Shown one piece after another: positions 1 through 6,910 of a DNA stretch of 12,628 nt. Every line of letters starts with the position of its first letter. Positions within the stretch are counted from its first letter, which is position 1. The stretch is from Aurantimonadaceae bacterium (GTDB lineage Bacteria; Pseudomonadota; Alphaproteobacteria; Rhizobiales; Rhizobiaceae). The stretch is from NCBI GenBank assembly GCA_003232595.1, contig QIIJ01000458.1, forward strand, positions 1-12,628, written 5' to 3'. Made by a program: the position numbers and the translations under genes. The notes under the pieces were generated by a model that saw only the letters and a program-made list of their open reading frames with translations, searched no databases and was not told where the DNA came from.

Positions 1-77
1 TCAATGATCAGCAAATTGACGAGTTGGCCGACAAATTACTGACCGCCGTGGACGATGTTTGCGGCAAAATTGGCTAG
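1..77 (+). CDS. C-terminal end of an unidentified protein (possibly class-III aminotransferase)
   Basis: A reading frame is open from the left edge (first full codon at position 3) to a TAG at 75-77. Its 24 residues end in an amphipathic helix, IDELADKLLTAVDDV, followed by CGKIG. Such a helix is common at the C-terminus of PLP-dependent class-III aminotransferases, where a late Q/E-I-D-E-L segment precedes the last helix, but many other families end similarly. The gene is convergent with lapA. The usual rhizobial neighbour downstream of lapA (trpF) is not visible here. Its TAG stop forms the first three bases of the inverted repeat that bounds the next intergenic block. That a gene ends here is fairly likely; the product name is a guess. 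Confidence 0.35.
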   Translation, partial: NDQQIDELADKLLTAVDDVCGKIG

Positions 78-319
78 AGCCTCGGGCGTTAATATTGGCC
101 CATATGACCGGCACTGTTTGGGGGTTTGGCGAGGCGCGTCTGGTGCAGTGGTACGGGTCCACAATCCAGGCGCAACGACGCCCAAAGCGCCAAACAGTCC
201 GGCCTCCGGTGGAGAAAGTCGCCCACCGGACAGCGTTGCTTCGCTCGAACGATGAACCACATCGCCCTTCGCAAAGCGCCTTGCCGGCAGACGGTTTTCA
301 TCCATCATACGAGGCTCTA
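75..319. repeat. GC-rich self-complementary intergenic element bounded by a perfect 10-bp inverted repeat (MITE-like or structured RNA)
   Basis: The block fills the gap between two convergent genes. Its ends, TAGAGCCTCG (75-84) and CGAGGCTCTA (310-319), are perfect reverse complements. They can be read as 8-bp terminal repeats GAGCCTCG flanked by a TA duplication, as in MITEs mobilised by IS630- or IS5-type transposases. Internal pairing is extensive. CCGG-c-ACTGTTTGG (108-121) pairs with 190-202 with one bulge. GCGTCTGG pairs with CCAGGCGC inside that loop with one G-T pair. TCCGGTGG (205-212) pairs with CCACCGGA (223-230). CGATG (250-254) pairs with CATCG (260-264). Short open frames exist in several frames, but none resembles a known protein. 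It is clearly richer in GC than the flanking genes. Alternatives are a structured small RNA or a bidirectional terminator region. The structure is seen directly; its nature is inferred. Confidence 0.5.
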
Positions 320-688
320 AGCTGCTTTTGAGGGCGGTAAAACCGGAAAAGACGAGGCACCTTTGACATTTGTGGCAAAGCGTTCCTGTTGTTGTTTTTC
401 TTTCTGACTTTCAGCTTCAAATCGCCACTTTGCAGCCTCTTCGCGGCGCTCACGTGCCAGCTTGCGGTGTTTGGACTGGGTAAACCAGGTGCCAATTCCG
501 CCTAGAACAAGACCTATTGCCAATGCGCCAAATACCACTGCAAAGACCGGGATACTAACAGCAAATGCGGGGTCACTCACATTCATCGGGTCAAATGACA
601 ATTGCACAAAATGTCGGTTTGCAACCGAAAATGCAATCAATAGAACCGCCAATGGCACCAAAAGTATCAAAGAGAGATAGCGTCGCAA
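317..688 (-). CDS. lapA: LapA-family (DUF1049) inner-membrane protein
   Basis: A 123-residue protein of the lipopolysaccharide assembly protein A family (DUF1049). It has two membrane segments, about residues 5-22 and 44-68, followed by a charged, probably coiled-coil cytoplasmic stretch (about 72-104) rich in Arg, Lys, Glu and Gln. In E. coli, LapA works with LapB at the inner membrane to control LPS synthesis. In Alphaproteobacteria a lapA-like gene regularly follows ihfB, as it does here. The start codon is TTG at 688-686, with the Shine-Dalgarno sequence AGGTGA about five bases upstream. The gene is last in the sppA-ihfB-lapA series, but a 110-bp gap with a hairpin separates it from ihfB, so it may also have its own promoter. 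The family assignment is good; the role in this organism is by analogy. Confidence 0.8.
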   Translation of the reverse strand: MRRYLSLILLVPLAVLLIAFSVANRHFVQLSFDPMNVSDPAFAVSIPVFAVVFGALAIGLVLGGIGTWFTQSKHRKLARERREEAAKWRFEAESQKEKQQQERFATNVKGASSFPVLPPSKAA

Positions 689-755
689 AATTTCACCTGT
701 CTGTTAATCAGCTTCCCGGGCCATCAAAACAATCCCTATAGAAATTGTTCCGGAC

Positions 756-775
756 AAGGGGGCAACTGGCCCCTT
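756..775 (-). terminator. Hairpin after ihfB, possible attenuator or weak terminator
   Basis: An inverted repeat AAGGGG ... CCCCTT (756-761 / 770-775) with an 8-base loop lies 23 bp after the ihfB stop. An alternative register pairs GGGGC with GCCCC. In the minus-strand transcript it is followed by UUGUCC rather than a clean U-run, so termination would be partial at best. It would reduce read-through from ihfB into lapA. Confidence 0.4.
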
Positions 776-798
776 CCTCGCACACTAAATAGCGTCTT

Positions 799-1080
799 TC
801 AGTCCGCGTTCAACCGCTCACGTAATTCTTTTCCGGTTTTAAAAAACGGGACCCATTTTTCTTCCACCTGGACCTTTTCGCCGGTGCGCGGGTTGCGGCC
901 GATACGGGCCGGGCGGTTTTTTACTGAAAACGCTCCAAAACCCCTCAATTCAACCCGGTTGCCATCCGCCAGCGCACCGGTAATTTCATCGAGTATCGCA
1001 TTGACAATATTTTCCACATCACGCTGGTATAAATGTGGGTTTTTATCAGCAATAATTTGTACAAGTTCAGATTTAATCAA
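799..1080 (-). CDS. ihfB: Integration host factor subunit beta
   Basis: A 93-residue protein of the HU/IHF family, normal length for IHF beta. It begins MIKSELVQII as IHF-beta proteins do. It carries the RGFGAFS dimer-core motif (about 46-52) and the DNA-binding arm signature GRNPRTGEKV (61-70), with the intercalating proline at P64. IHF binds and sharply bends DNA at specific sites as an alpha-beta heterodimer. It acts in recombination, replication and transcription. The start is a TTG at 1080-1078, preceded by a strong GGGGAG ribosome binding site six bases upstream. The gene lies 26 bp after sppA and is probably cotranscribed with it. Identification is very secure. Confidence 0.95.
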   Translation of the reverse strand: MIKSELVQIIADKNPHLYQRDVENIVNAILDEITGALADGNRVELRGFGAFSVKNRPARIGRNPRTGEKVQVEEKWVPFFKTGKELRERLNAD

Positions 1081-1106
1081 TGGTTTCTCCCCTCATTGAT
1101 ATATTG

Positions 1107-2084
1107 TTAGCCTGGAGCCTGCCAAACAGAAAGCAACCCGTCAAGAAATATACGCTCCCTGGCATATTTTTGCAATTTCAATAGTTCCTGCCCGGCAAGT
1201 GCAGACTGTTTCGATTGACCAAAAATCCAGCTGACAATTGATACCGGCGAAAGCAGCCCGGTACTGGTAGCCTCCGGTTTCCAGTCAATGGTTTTCAAGG
1301 TGGAATCAATCCCTTTTGTCTTGCTCAACCAGCTCCGGGCAACCTCTTCACCTCCGATTTCGTCAATCAAATTGTTTGTTTTGCCCTGGGCACCAGAAAA
1401 AATTCTACCCGTTGCGACAAGGTCAATCTCTTCATCATTCATTCCCCGCCGCTCTTTGACGAGTCCGCGAAACCAGGCAAAGCTGTCTTTTATGAGGTCC
1501 CGCAAAACTTCTTTTGCGTCTTCTTTTGCAGGATGAAACGGCGAGGGCTCAGCCTTTAGCGGGGAAGACTTGATTTCCTCCATTTTTACCCCAATGGTAT
1601 CCATAAGTTTTGAGGCATCGGGATATTGAAACAAGACCCCGATCGAGCCAACAAGTGACGACCGTCTTGCAACGATATGATCGCTGGCTGACGCAATCAT
1701 GTAACCTGCCGAAGCAGCTAACCCACCAACGCTTGTAACCGTTGGTTTTTCCTTGGCCAGGGCTCGAACAGCACCAAAAATAGCCTCGCCGCCAACAGTC
1801 GCACCGCCCGGAGAATCCATTCTGATTATCACGCCTTTGACATTCTGGTCCTTTCTCACCGTGTCGATAATCTCGATCAGTTTCCGGTCTTCTGTAATAA
1901 ATCCAGAGATCGAAATTCGGGCGATGTGGGGCGAGTTCTTTTTGGAAAACCCAGAGCCAAATCCAGCAGCAATCCACACGGAGATCAGAGTAACAATTAA
2001 TGCAGCCAGCGCCACAATTCGCCAGAATGTAAGGCCGCGGCGCAGTTTTCTGCGATCCAGTATTTCATCTATGACAAGCGACAT
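1107..2084 (-). CDS. sppA: Signal peptide peptidase SppA, short form (S49 serine protease)
   Basis: A membrane-anchored S49-family protease that degrades signal peptides left in the membrane after secretion. Starting from the ATG at 2084 the protein has 325 residues, the short single-domain form seen in Bacillus and rhizobia rather than the 618-residue E. coli form. It has one N-terminal membrane segment (about 20-40) after a basic DRRKLRRGL stretch. The core motif MDSPGG is near residue 90. The nucleophile is S125 in GLAASAGY and the general-base lysine is K177 in SSPLKAEPS. The 52-residue Ser-Lys spacing equals that of B. subtilis SppA. I prefer the 2084 start because CAGG lies five bases upstream and the N-terminus then matches relatives. 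An in-frame ATG at 2099 has no visible ribosome binding site. It is the first gene of sppA-ihfB-lapA. Confidence 0.9.
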   Translation of the reverse strand: MSLVIDEILDRRKLRRGLTFWRIVALAALIVTLISVWIAAGFGSGFSKKNSPHIARISISGFITEDRKLIEIIDTVRKDQNVKGVIIRMDSPGGATVGGEAIFGAVRALAKEKPTVTSVGGLAASAGYMIASASDHIVARRSSLVGSIGVLFQYPDASKLMDTIGVKMEEIKSSPLKAEPSPFHPAKEDAKEVLRDLIKDSFAWFRGLVKERRGMNDEEIDLVATGRIFSGAQGKTNNLIDEIGGEEVARSWLSKTKGIDSTLKTIDWKPEATSTGLLSPVSIVSWIFGQSKQSALAGQELLKLQKYARERIFLDGLLSVWQAPG

Positions 2085-2106
2085 GGCAACCTGAATCATT
2101 GTAGGA

Positions 2107-2135
2107 ATTCTGCAGGAGTTATTTTCCTGCAGAAT
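2107..2135. promoter_or_regulatory. Perfect 11-bp stem hairpin upstream of sppA
   Basis: ATTCTGCAGGA (2107-2117) and TCCTGCAGAAT (2125-2135) are perfect reverse complements around a 7-base loop. The hairpin sits 22 bp before the preferred sppA start and 7 bp before the alternative ATG at 2099. No T-run follows it on either strand, so it is probably not an intrinsic terminator. It could be a leader structure affecting sppA translation or mRNA stability, or a protein-binding palindrome. Confidence 0.45.
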
Positions 2136-2204
2136 ATTTCTAATACCAGTTACACCAAATTCACACGTTTTGCCAATGATTTAACTGCGCTGATGACAGC
2201 AATA

Positions 2205-2227
2205 AGGGCGACACAAAGTGCCGCCCT
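2205..2227 (-). terminator. Probable rpsA transcription terminator
   Basis: Located 37 bp after the rpsA stop. In the minus-strand RNA, AGGGCGGCAC pairs with GUGUCGCCCU around a 3-base loop: a 10-bp GC-rich stem with one G-U pair. It is followed by UAUUG, a poor U-tract. Position and stem strength favour a terminator for rpsA or an RNA 3'-end-protecting hairpin. Confidence 0.5.
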
Positions 2228-2264
2228 CTTGTTATTGTTCAAATATTACGTTCCGTTGAAAAGG

Positions 2265-3968
2265 CTATTCTTTGTCATCCTGCTTTTTTAGGGCAGCACC
2301 AAGAATATCGCCCAGGGACGCCCCGGAGTCCGAAGAACCGTACTGCTTGACGGCTTCTTTCTCTTCTGCAATCTCGAGAGCTTTGATTGACAGGCCAATC
2401 TTGCGGTTTTTCTTGTCAAACATGGTAACGCGTGCATCGAGTTTCTGACCAACCGAGAACCGTTCAGGGCGTTGTTCATCCCGGTCACGCGACAGATCAA
2501 AGCGTTTGATGAATGCGGTCAGTTCCGTGTCTGTAATCTGGACTTCCAGCCCCCCATCAGTAATGGCCATCACCTCACAGGTGACAATCGAGTTCTTGCG
2601 AATAGCGCCACTATCAGTGGAACCTTCCATCGGATCGCCACCAAGCTGCTTGATTCCAAGCGAAATGCGGCCTTTTTCGGTATCCACATCAAGAACAACA
2701 GCTTTGACCATATCGCCTTTGTTGTAGTCTTCGATGGCATCTTCACCAGCACGATTCCAGTCGAGGTCTGAAAGGTGCACCATACCGTCAACATCACCAT
2801 CAAGGCCAATGAAGAGACCAAATTCAGTCTTGTTCTTCACTTCGCCTTCCACTTCGGTACCAGCTGGATATTGTTCAGCAAACGAATCCCACGGGTTGGC
2901 GAGGCCCTGTTTCAGGCCGAGAGAAATACGGCGCTTGGAGGGATCAACATCCAGCACAATGACTTCAACTTCCTGACTTGTGGAAACGATTTTGCCGGGG
3001 TGGATGTTTTTCTTTGTCCAGGACATTTCCGAGACATGAATGAGGCCTTCAATGCCTGGTTCAAGTTCAACAAATGCACCATAGTCGGTAATGTTGGTAA
3101 CACGGCCGGTAATTTTTGCTTCAAGCGGGTATTTTTCGCCAATGCTTTCCCACGGATCACTTTCAAGCTGTTTCATGCCAAGGGAGATACGATGCGTTTC
3201 CTGATTGACCCGTACGATCTGAACCTTGACAGTTTCACCAATGTTAAGAATCTCGGAAGGATGATTAACCCGACGCCATGCCATATCGGTCACATGCAAC
3301 AGGCCATCGATACCACCCAGATCAACAAATGCACCATAGTCGGTGATGTTCTTAACAACGCCTTCAACGACCTGGCCCTCTTCAAGGTTCTGGACGATTT
3401 CCGAGCGTTGCTCGGCACGGCTCTCTTCAAGCACGGTACGGCGGGAGACAACGATATTGCCGCGACGACGATCCATTTTCAATATCTGGAATGGCTGCGG
3501 ATTGTTCATCAACGGCGAGATATCGCGAATAGGCCGGATATCAACCTGGCTGCGCGGCAGGAAGGCAGTTGCGCCATCAAGATCAACGGTAAAGCCGCCC
3601 TTGACCTGATTGAAAATGATGCCTTCAACTTTTTCACCGGCTTCAAATTTTGCTTCGAGCTTGACCCAGCTTTCTTCCCGGCGCGCCTTGTCGCGGGAAA
3701 GAACAGCTTCACCGAGCGCATTCTCGACCCGGTCGAGATAGACCTCAACAATATCGCCGATTTTCATGGAGCCATCATTTGCTTTGGCACCGAATTCTTT
3801 CATTGCGACGCGGCCTTCAACTTTCAAGCCCACATCGATCACTGCCAGGTCTTTTTCAAACGCGACAATGGTTCCTTTTACAACCGTACCTTCAGCAAGG
3901 TCATGGGTTTCAAAGGATTCTTCCAGAAGAGCAGCAAAGTCTTCTGTGCTTGGATTCATTTCTGACAT
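2265..3968 (-). CDS. rpsA: 30S ribosomal protein S1
   Basis: The largest ribosomal protein, which binds mRNA and delivers it to the 30S subunit. From the ATG at 3968 it has 567 residues, normal for Alphaproteobacteria. Six S1 (OB-fold) domains are visible at about residues 27-93, 112-176, 198-266, 284-353, 370-440 and 458-530. Domains 3 and 4 are near copies, each with a NITDYGAFV core followed by GLLHV or GLIHV. The first two domains are divergent, as usual for the ribosome-docking half. The start was chosen because AGGAG lies seven bases upstream and the MSEMNPSTEDFAALLEESF N-terminus matches rhizobial S1. The frame stays open to 4019 but the extra 17 residues look like leader. It lies downstream of cmk with a 230-bp gap, so it probably also has its own promoter. 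Confidence 0.96.
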   Translation of the reverse strand: MSEMNPSTEDFAALLEESFETHDLAEGTVVKGTIVAFEKDLAVIDVGLKVEGRVAMKEFGAKANDGSMKIGDIVEVYLDRVENALGEAVLSRDKARREESWVKLEAKFEAGEKVEGIIFNQVKGGFTVDLDGATAFLPRSQVDIRPIRDISPLMNNPQPFQILKMDRRRGNIVVSRRTVLEESRAEQRSEIVQNLEEGQVVEGVVKNITDYGAFVDLGGIDGLLHVTDMAWRRVNHPSEILNIGETVKVQIVRVNQETHRISLGMKQLESDPWESIGEKYPLEAKITGRVTNITDYGAFVELEPGIEGLIHVSEMSWTKKNIHPGKIVSTSQEVEVIVLDVDPSKRRISLGLKQGLANPWDSFAEQYPAGTEVEGEVKNKTEFGLFIGLDGDVDGMVHLSDLDWNRAGEDAIEDYNKGDMVKAVVLDVDTEKGRISLGIKQLGGDPMEGSTDSGAIRKNSIVTCEVMAITDGGLEVQITDTELTAFIKRFDLSRDRDEQRPERFSVGQKLDARVTMFDKKNRKIGLSIKALEIAEEKEAVKQYGSSDSGASLGDILGAALKKQDDKE

Positions 3969-4198
3969 TAAAACTCCTGAGCGCCGCAACTCCAGACACG
4001 GGAACATTGCGACGGGCACGCCACTGGTTGGTATTTAAATTTACCCGCGAAATGATCCTGTCTCCCACAGAGACAATGTGATTTCCACCACACCCGGCGT
4101 GAACGATCATTCGTTGGACGATGAACGGGGCTATTATGCACAAAATTCCAAACTTGAATATCAAGCACGAAAAGGCACAATCAAACGATTGCGCCCTG
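3969..4198 (-). promoter_or_regulatory. rpsA leader region with hairpins (possible autoregulatory 5' UTR) and candidate promoter
   Basis: A 230-bp non-coding gap between cmk and rpsA. In the minus-strand RNA, GUCGCAA (4013-4007) can pair with UUGCGGC (3989-3983), giving a 7-bp stem that ends just before the AGGAG ribosome binding site. A second stem pairs 4059-4064 with 4070-4075. Further upstream, CTTGA-N3-TCAAG (4153-4165) forms a small palindrome. Reading in the minus direction it begins a TTGATA hexamer, and a CATAAT hexamer follows at a slightly long distance of about 20 bases. That pair is a weak promoter candidate. S1 represses its own translation through 5'-UTR structure in Gammaproteobacteria; a similar role here is only inferred. 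Confidence 0.4.
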
Positions 4199-4873
4199 TT
4201 AGTCCCGGTTCTCTGAAGCAAGCGCCTTGTTAACATGACCCATGGCAACTGAGAACGCGGTTTCTATATCCATTTTTGATGTATCAATCAAGAGGGCATC
4301 GTCAGCTGGTATTAGCGGGCTGACCTTGCGGTTTGAATCCCGCGCATCCCGGCGCTTGAGGTCGGCGAGCAATTCATTAAATTTTACCTTCTTACCCTTG
4401 TCCCGCATTTCTGCAAATCGGCGTTGTGCCCTTTTCTCTGGAGTCGCAGTGATGAACAACTTCACAGGCGCATCGGGACACACAACGGTTCCAATATCAC
4501 GGCCATCAAGAACAGCGCCCGGCGGCGTGTTGGCAAATTTTCTTTGGGCTTCAACCAACGCCGTCCGCACTTCTCCAACTACGGCAATCCGGGATGCCGC
4601 CTCACCAATATGATGGTCGGACAGGGTTTCACGATCAAGGTTTGAAAGATCGATACTATGGGCCAGTTCTATTGCCTTTAATTTGTCGTCTGTTGAACCG
4701 TCGCCATCAAGCAAAGCTTTTGCAACTGCCCGATAGGTCAGTCCGGTATCAAGGTGAGGAAGCCCCAGAGAACCGGCCACACGACGGGCAAGTGTTCCCT
4801 TGCCGGATGCAGCCGGACCATCAATTGCGATAACTACAGGAGCCGGTTGCACGGGTGTATTGTCTTTGATCAT
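4199..4873 (-). CDS. cmk: Cytidylate kinase (CMP/dCMP kinase)
   Basis: A 224-residue kinase that phosphorylates CMP and dCMP to the diphosphates using ATP, in cytosolic pyrimidine salvage and nucleic-acid precursor supply. The P-loop GPAASGKGT spans residues 19-27. Further family signatures are the GLTYRA segment after LDTG, the DGRDIGT motif in the nucleotide-binding region, and the lid and C-terminal RRDARDSNR ... SPL block that binds CMP and ATP phosphates. Length is normal. The start is the ATG at 4873. TGATGGAAC lies just upstream and overlaps the stop codon of the preceding gene, leaving only 15 bp between the two genes and indicating one transcript. In many relatives aroA precedes cmk; here a YiiX-like hydrolase occupies that position. 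Confidence 0.95.
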   Translation of the reverse strand: MIKDNTPVQPAPVVIAIDGPAASGKGTLARRVAGSLGLPHLDTGLTYRAVAKALLDGDGSTDDKLKAIELAHSIDLSNLDRETLSDHHIGEAASRIAVVGEVRTALVEAQRKFANTPPGAVLDGRDIGTVVCPDAPVKLFITATPEKRAQRRFAEMRDKGKKVKFNELLADLKRRDARDSNRKVSPLIPADDALLIDTSKMDIETAFSVAMGHVNKALASENRD

Positions 4874-4888
4874 GTCGGTTTTGTTCCA

Positions 4889-5728
4889 TCAGGTGCTTTT
4901 GTGTGTTCTGCGGGCTTCTTCGCTGGAATTTTTGCTATTTTCAACCTGCCCGCTGTCTTGTGCCACTCCCCAGGTAATATTTGTATAATCAAATCCTTTT
5001 TCAATTGTCGGCTTAATGATTGCAAAATAGGGCGAGAGGTCGAAATCCCGTGGTGCAAACAAAGAATAATGGCGGATATGAAGAATTTCACTGCGTGAAT
5101 AATTCGAGTGAGCAGCGGTTCGACCAGGTGCAAGCGTAATTTCAGGCAGGATTGGATAGCGGATAGACTGAAATGCCTTGGCAATCAATGTGGAACATAT
5201 GGCCTTTGTAGGTTCACCAGAGCCCAAAGACAGCAATCGCCGACGCCAGCGCACCGGCACGGGCGGGGTTGGCAACAGATAACGTGCCATATCAATAATA
5301 TTGCGCAGATCATATTTTACACCCAAATTACTGATCATGAAATCCACAAGAGCCTGTTGATCTTTTTTGCTCAATCCGGAAGCTCTGCATATCCGGGTGT
5401 TGTAGGTTTCATATTTTGATAGCGGAACGGCAACACACCCGTCACCCAGATTAACCTCAATCAGCCGCAACGGCTTCTCGCTCTCTTCCACTGGCAGCGC
5501 ATCGCCGATATAAAGGGCCGCGTGGGACCAGGTGGATTGGGTCAAATATTTTATCCCGGCCGAAACCTTCTGATTTCCTTCAACCAGCAGCACATCACCG
5601 GGCTGAAGGCATTTCAACAGGGTTTTCTGATCTGATGGCGTATAGGGCTGATAGCCGGAGGATGGCGCTTCCAACCGGTTTGCAATCCATTTCGAAATCC
5701 GTTCCGTGAGGCTGGTGTAAACGGCCAT
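4889..5728 (-). CDS. YiiX/YebB-like permuted papain-fold (NlpC/P60-type) cysteine hydrolase
   Basis: A 279-residue protein of the YiiX/YebB-like group, formerly DUF830: circularly permuted NlpC/P60 enzymes in which the catalytic His precedes the Cys. The opening block LQPGDVLLVEG (41-51) leads to WSHAALYIG with His69. Glu91 in LIEVNLGDG is the likely third polar residue. The nucleophile is Cys178 in ICSTLIAKAF. Such enzymes are thought to cleave amide or ester bonds in lipids or peptides; no substrate can be read from the sequence. No signal peptide is seen. The C-terminal 20 or so residues are polar and low in complexity. The ATG at 5728 has AGGA about six bases upstream. It is the first gene of a likely operon with cmk and is divergent from mbfA. 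Confidence 0.75.
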   Translation of the reverse strand: MAVYTSLTERISKWIANRLEAPSSGYQPYTPSDQKTLLKCLQPGDVLLVEGNQKVSAGIKYLTQSTWSHAALYIGDALPVEESEKPLRLIEVNLGDGCVAVPLSKYETYNTRICRASGLSKKDQQALVDFMISNLGVKYDLRNIIDMARYLLPTPPVPVRWRRRLLSLGSGEPTKAICSTLIAKAFQSIRYPILPEITLAPGRTAAHSNYSRSEILHIRHYSLFAPRDFDLSPYFAIIKPTIEKGFDYTNITWGVAQDSGQVENSKNSSEEARRTHKST

Positions 5729-5864
5729 TCATATTCCTGTACATAATCTGGTCGACAGATTGTTGCATATAGCAAATACCAACAATGAATAGTGTGCTAA
5801 TTGGCAAATCTGACCAATATTTGATTGCATCTTCCATGTTCACCGCAAGTGCGTCAATTTGCTC

Positions 5865-5893
5865 TTGACCACGTTCTGTCGGACCACTATTCA
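5865..5893 (+). promoter_or_regulatory. Sigma70-type promoter of mbfA
   Basis: TTGACC (5865-5870) is followed after 17 bases by TATTCA (5888-5893), a good housekeeping-sigma arrangement. The predicted start of transcription is near 5900, inside the Irr-box palindrome immediately downstream. Confidence 0.55.
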
Positions 5894-5898
5894 GCACA

Positions 5899-5913
5899 TT
5901 AGAATAGTTCTAA
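5899..5913. promoter_or_regulatory. Irr-binding iron control element (ICE box) of mbfA
   Basis: TTAGAA-TAG-TTCTAA is a perfect 6+6 palindrome matching the ICE motif (TTAGAA/TTCTAA core) bound by the haem-sensing regulator Irr in rhizobia and relatives. It overlaps the predicted mbfA transcription start and ends 13 bp before the start codon, the position expected of a repressor site. In Agrobacterium and Bradyrhizobium, Irr represses mbfA when iron is scarce. Seeing the same box here supports both the gene call and the taxonomic placement. Confidence 0.85.
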
Positions 5914-5926
5914 TATTGAGGTTGCC

Positions 5927-6910
5927 ATGCTCTCAAGATTTTTGCCTTTCAACAAACGCCGGTTTGAAGATTTGAGCGAACAGGAAGTGCTGGCACTTGC
6001 TATTTCCGCTGAAGAAGATGATGCGCGCATATACGCTGCCTATGCGGAAGGACTGCGCGAAAACTATCCGGCATCGGCAAAAGTCTTTGATGAAATGACT
6101 GCGGAGGAAAACGAGCATCGCCGTCAGTTGATTAAACTTCATCAAACCAGATTTGGAAATACAATTCCACTGATCCGCCGCGAACACATTAAGGGATTTT
6201 ACGAGCGTAAACCCGACTGGCTGGTGCGGCCCCTCGGCCTTGAAAACGTACGCAAACAAGCTGTGCTGATGGAAGCACAAGCCTATCGATATTATACAGA
6301 AGCTGCAAAACGTACCAGCGATGCCGATACCAGAAAGCTGCTTGGCGATCTTGCAGAAGCAGAAAAATCCCATGTATCCCTGGCCTCGAAACTGTCGAGT
6401 GAACTGGTGGAAAAAGGAGCGGTGGAGGAGGAAGATGAGGCAGAACACCGGCAATTTGTGCTGACCTATGTCCAGCCGGGCCTTGCAGGTCTGATGGATG
6501 GATCAGTCTCAACACTTGCACCGGTATTTGCAGCAGCTTTTGCTACTCAAAACACATGGAGCACATTTCTGGTGGGGTTGGCTGCATCCATTGGTGCCGG
6601 AATCTCAATGGGCTTTACTGAAGCCCTCTCAGATGATGGCAAGCTTACCGGCAGGGGATCGCCGATCAAGCGTGGCTTTGCGTCCGGTATAATGACCACA
6701 ATCGGGGGGCTGGGCCATGCCCTGCCTTATCTGATTACAGATTTCTGGGTGGCGACAAGCATCGCCGGCATTGTGGTCATCATTGAATTATGGGCCATTG
6801 CCTACATTCAGTCACGCTACATGGATACACCCTTTATGCGCGCAGCCCTTCAAATTGTGCTTGGCGGCGCTTTGGTATTTGCTGCAGGCGTGTTGATCGG
6901 CAACGCCTGA
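5927..6910 (+). CDS. mbfA: Membrane-bound ferritin MbfA (VIT-like iron exporter)
   Basis: A 327-residue fusion of an N-terminal ferritin-like (erythrin/rubrerythrin-type) domain and a C-terminal VIT1/CCC1-type membrane domain. Candidate di-iron ligands are E30, E61 with H64 (E-x-x-H), E116, and E146 with H149 (a second E-x-x-H). The membrane part starts near residue 181 with the PGLAGLMDGSVS signature. About five hydrophobic segments lie between 190 and 325, and the SMGFTEALSDDG element is typical of these transporters. In rhizobia and Agrobacterium MbfA exports iron from the cytoplasm and protects against iron and peroxide stress. GAGG lies five bases before the ATG. An Irr box and promoter lie directly upstream. 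The last 61 bp overlap the convergent hydrolase gene. Confidence 0.93.
   Translation: MLSRFLPFNKRRFEDLSEQEVLALAISAEEDDARIYAAYAEGLRENYPASAKVFDEMTAEENEHRRQLIKLHQTRFGNTIPLIRREHIKGFYERKPDWLVRPLGLENVRKQAVLMEAQAYRYYTEAAKRTSDADTRKLLGDLAEAEKSHVSLASKLSSELVEKGAVEEEDEAEHRQFVLTYVQPGLAGLMDGSVSTLAPVFAAAFATQNTWSTFLVGLAASIGAGISMGFTEALSDDGKLTGRGSPIKRGFASGIMTTIGGLGHALPYLITDFWVATSIAGIVVIIELWAIAYIQSRYMDTPFMRAALQIVLGGALVFAAGVLIGNA

Noticed and set aside
75..319. Known structured RNAs (tmRNA, RNase P RNA, 6S, SRP RNA) for the left intergenic block
   Set aside because: I could not find the conserved tmRNA tag region, RNase P core, SRP GGAAG-type loop or a 6S-like simple bubble.
36..331. Several 60-90 codon frames on both strands in the left intergenic block, considered as trpF or a transposase remnant
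   Set aside because: None shows TrpF motifs such as the N-terminal IKICG, nor DDE transposase motifs. They overlap each other in many frames, as expected for GC-rich structured DNA.
2775..3965. A 396-codon open frame on the plus strand antisense to rpsA
   Set aside because: It is an exact shadow of the S1 coding region. Its composition (rich in Phe, Asn and His) and lack of domains are what the antisense frame of rpsA would give, and S1 is certain.
3910..4248. A 112-codon minus-strand frame between cmk and rpsA
   Set aside because: It overlaps both genes, has no ribosome binding site or recognisable domain, and spans the rpsA leader.
5595..5897. A 100-codon minus-strand frame upstream of the YiiX-like gene
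   Set aside because: It overlaps the start of a well-supported gene and ends near the mbfA promoter; no conserved features.
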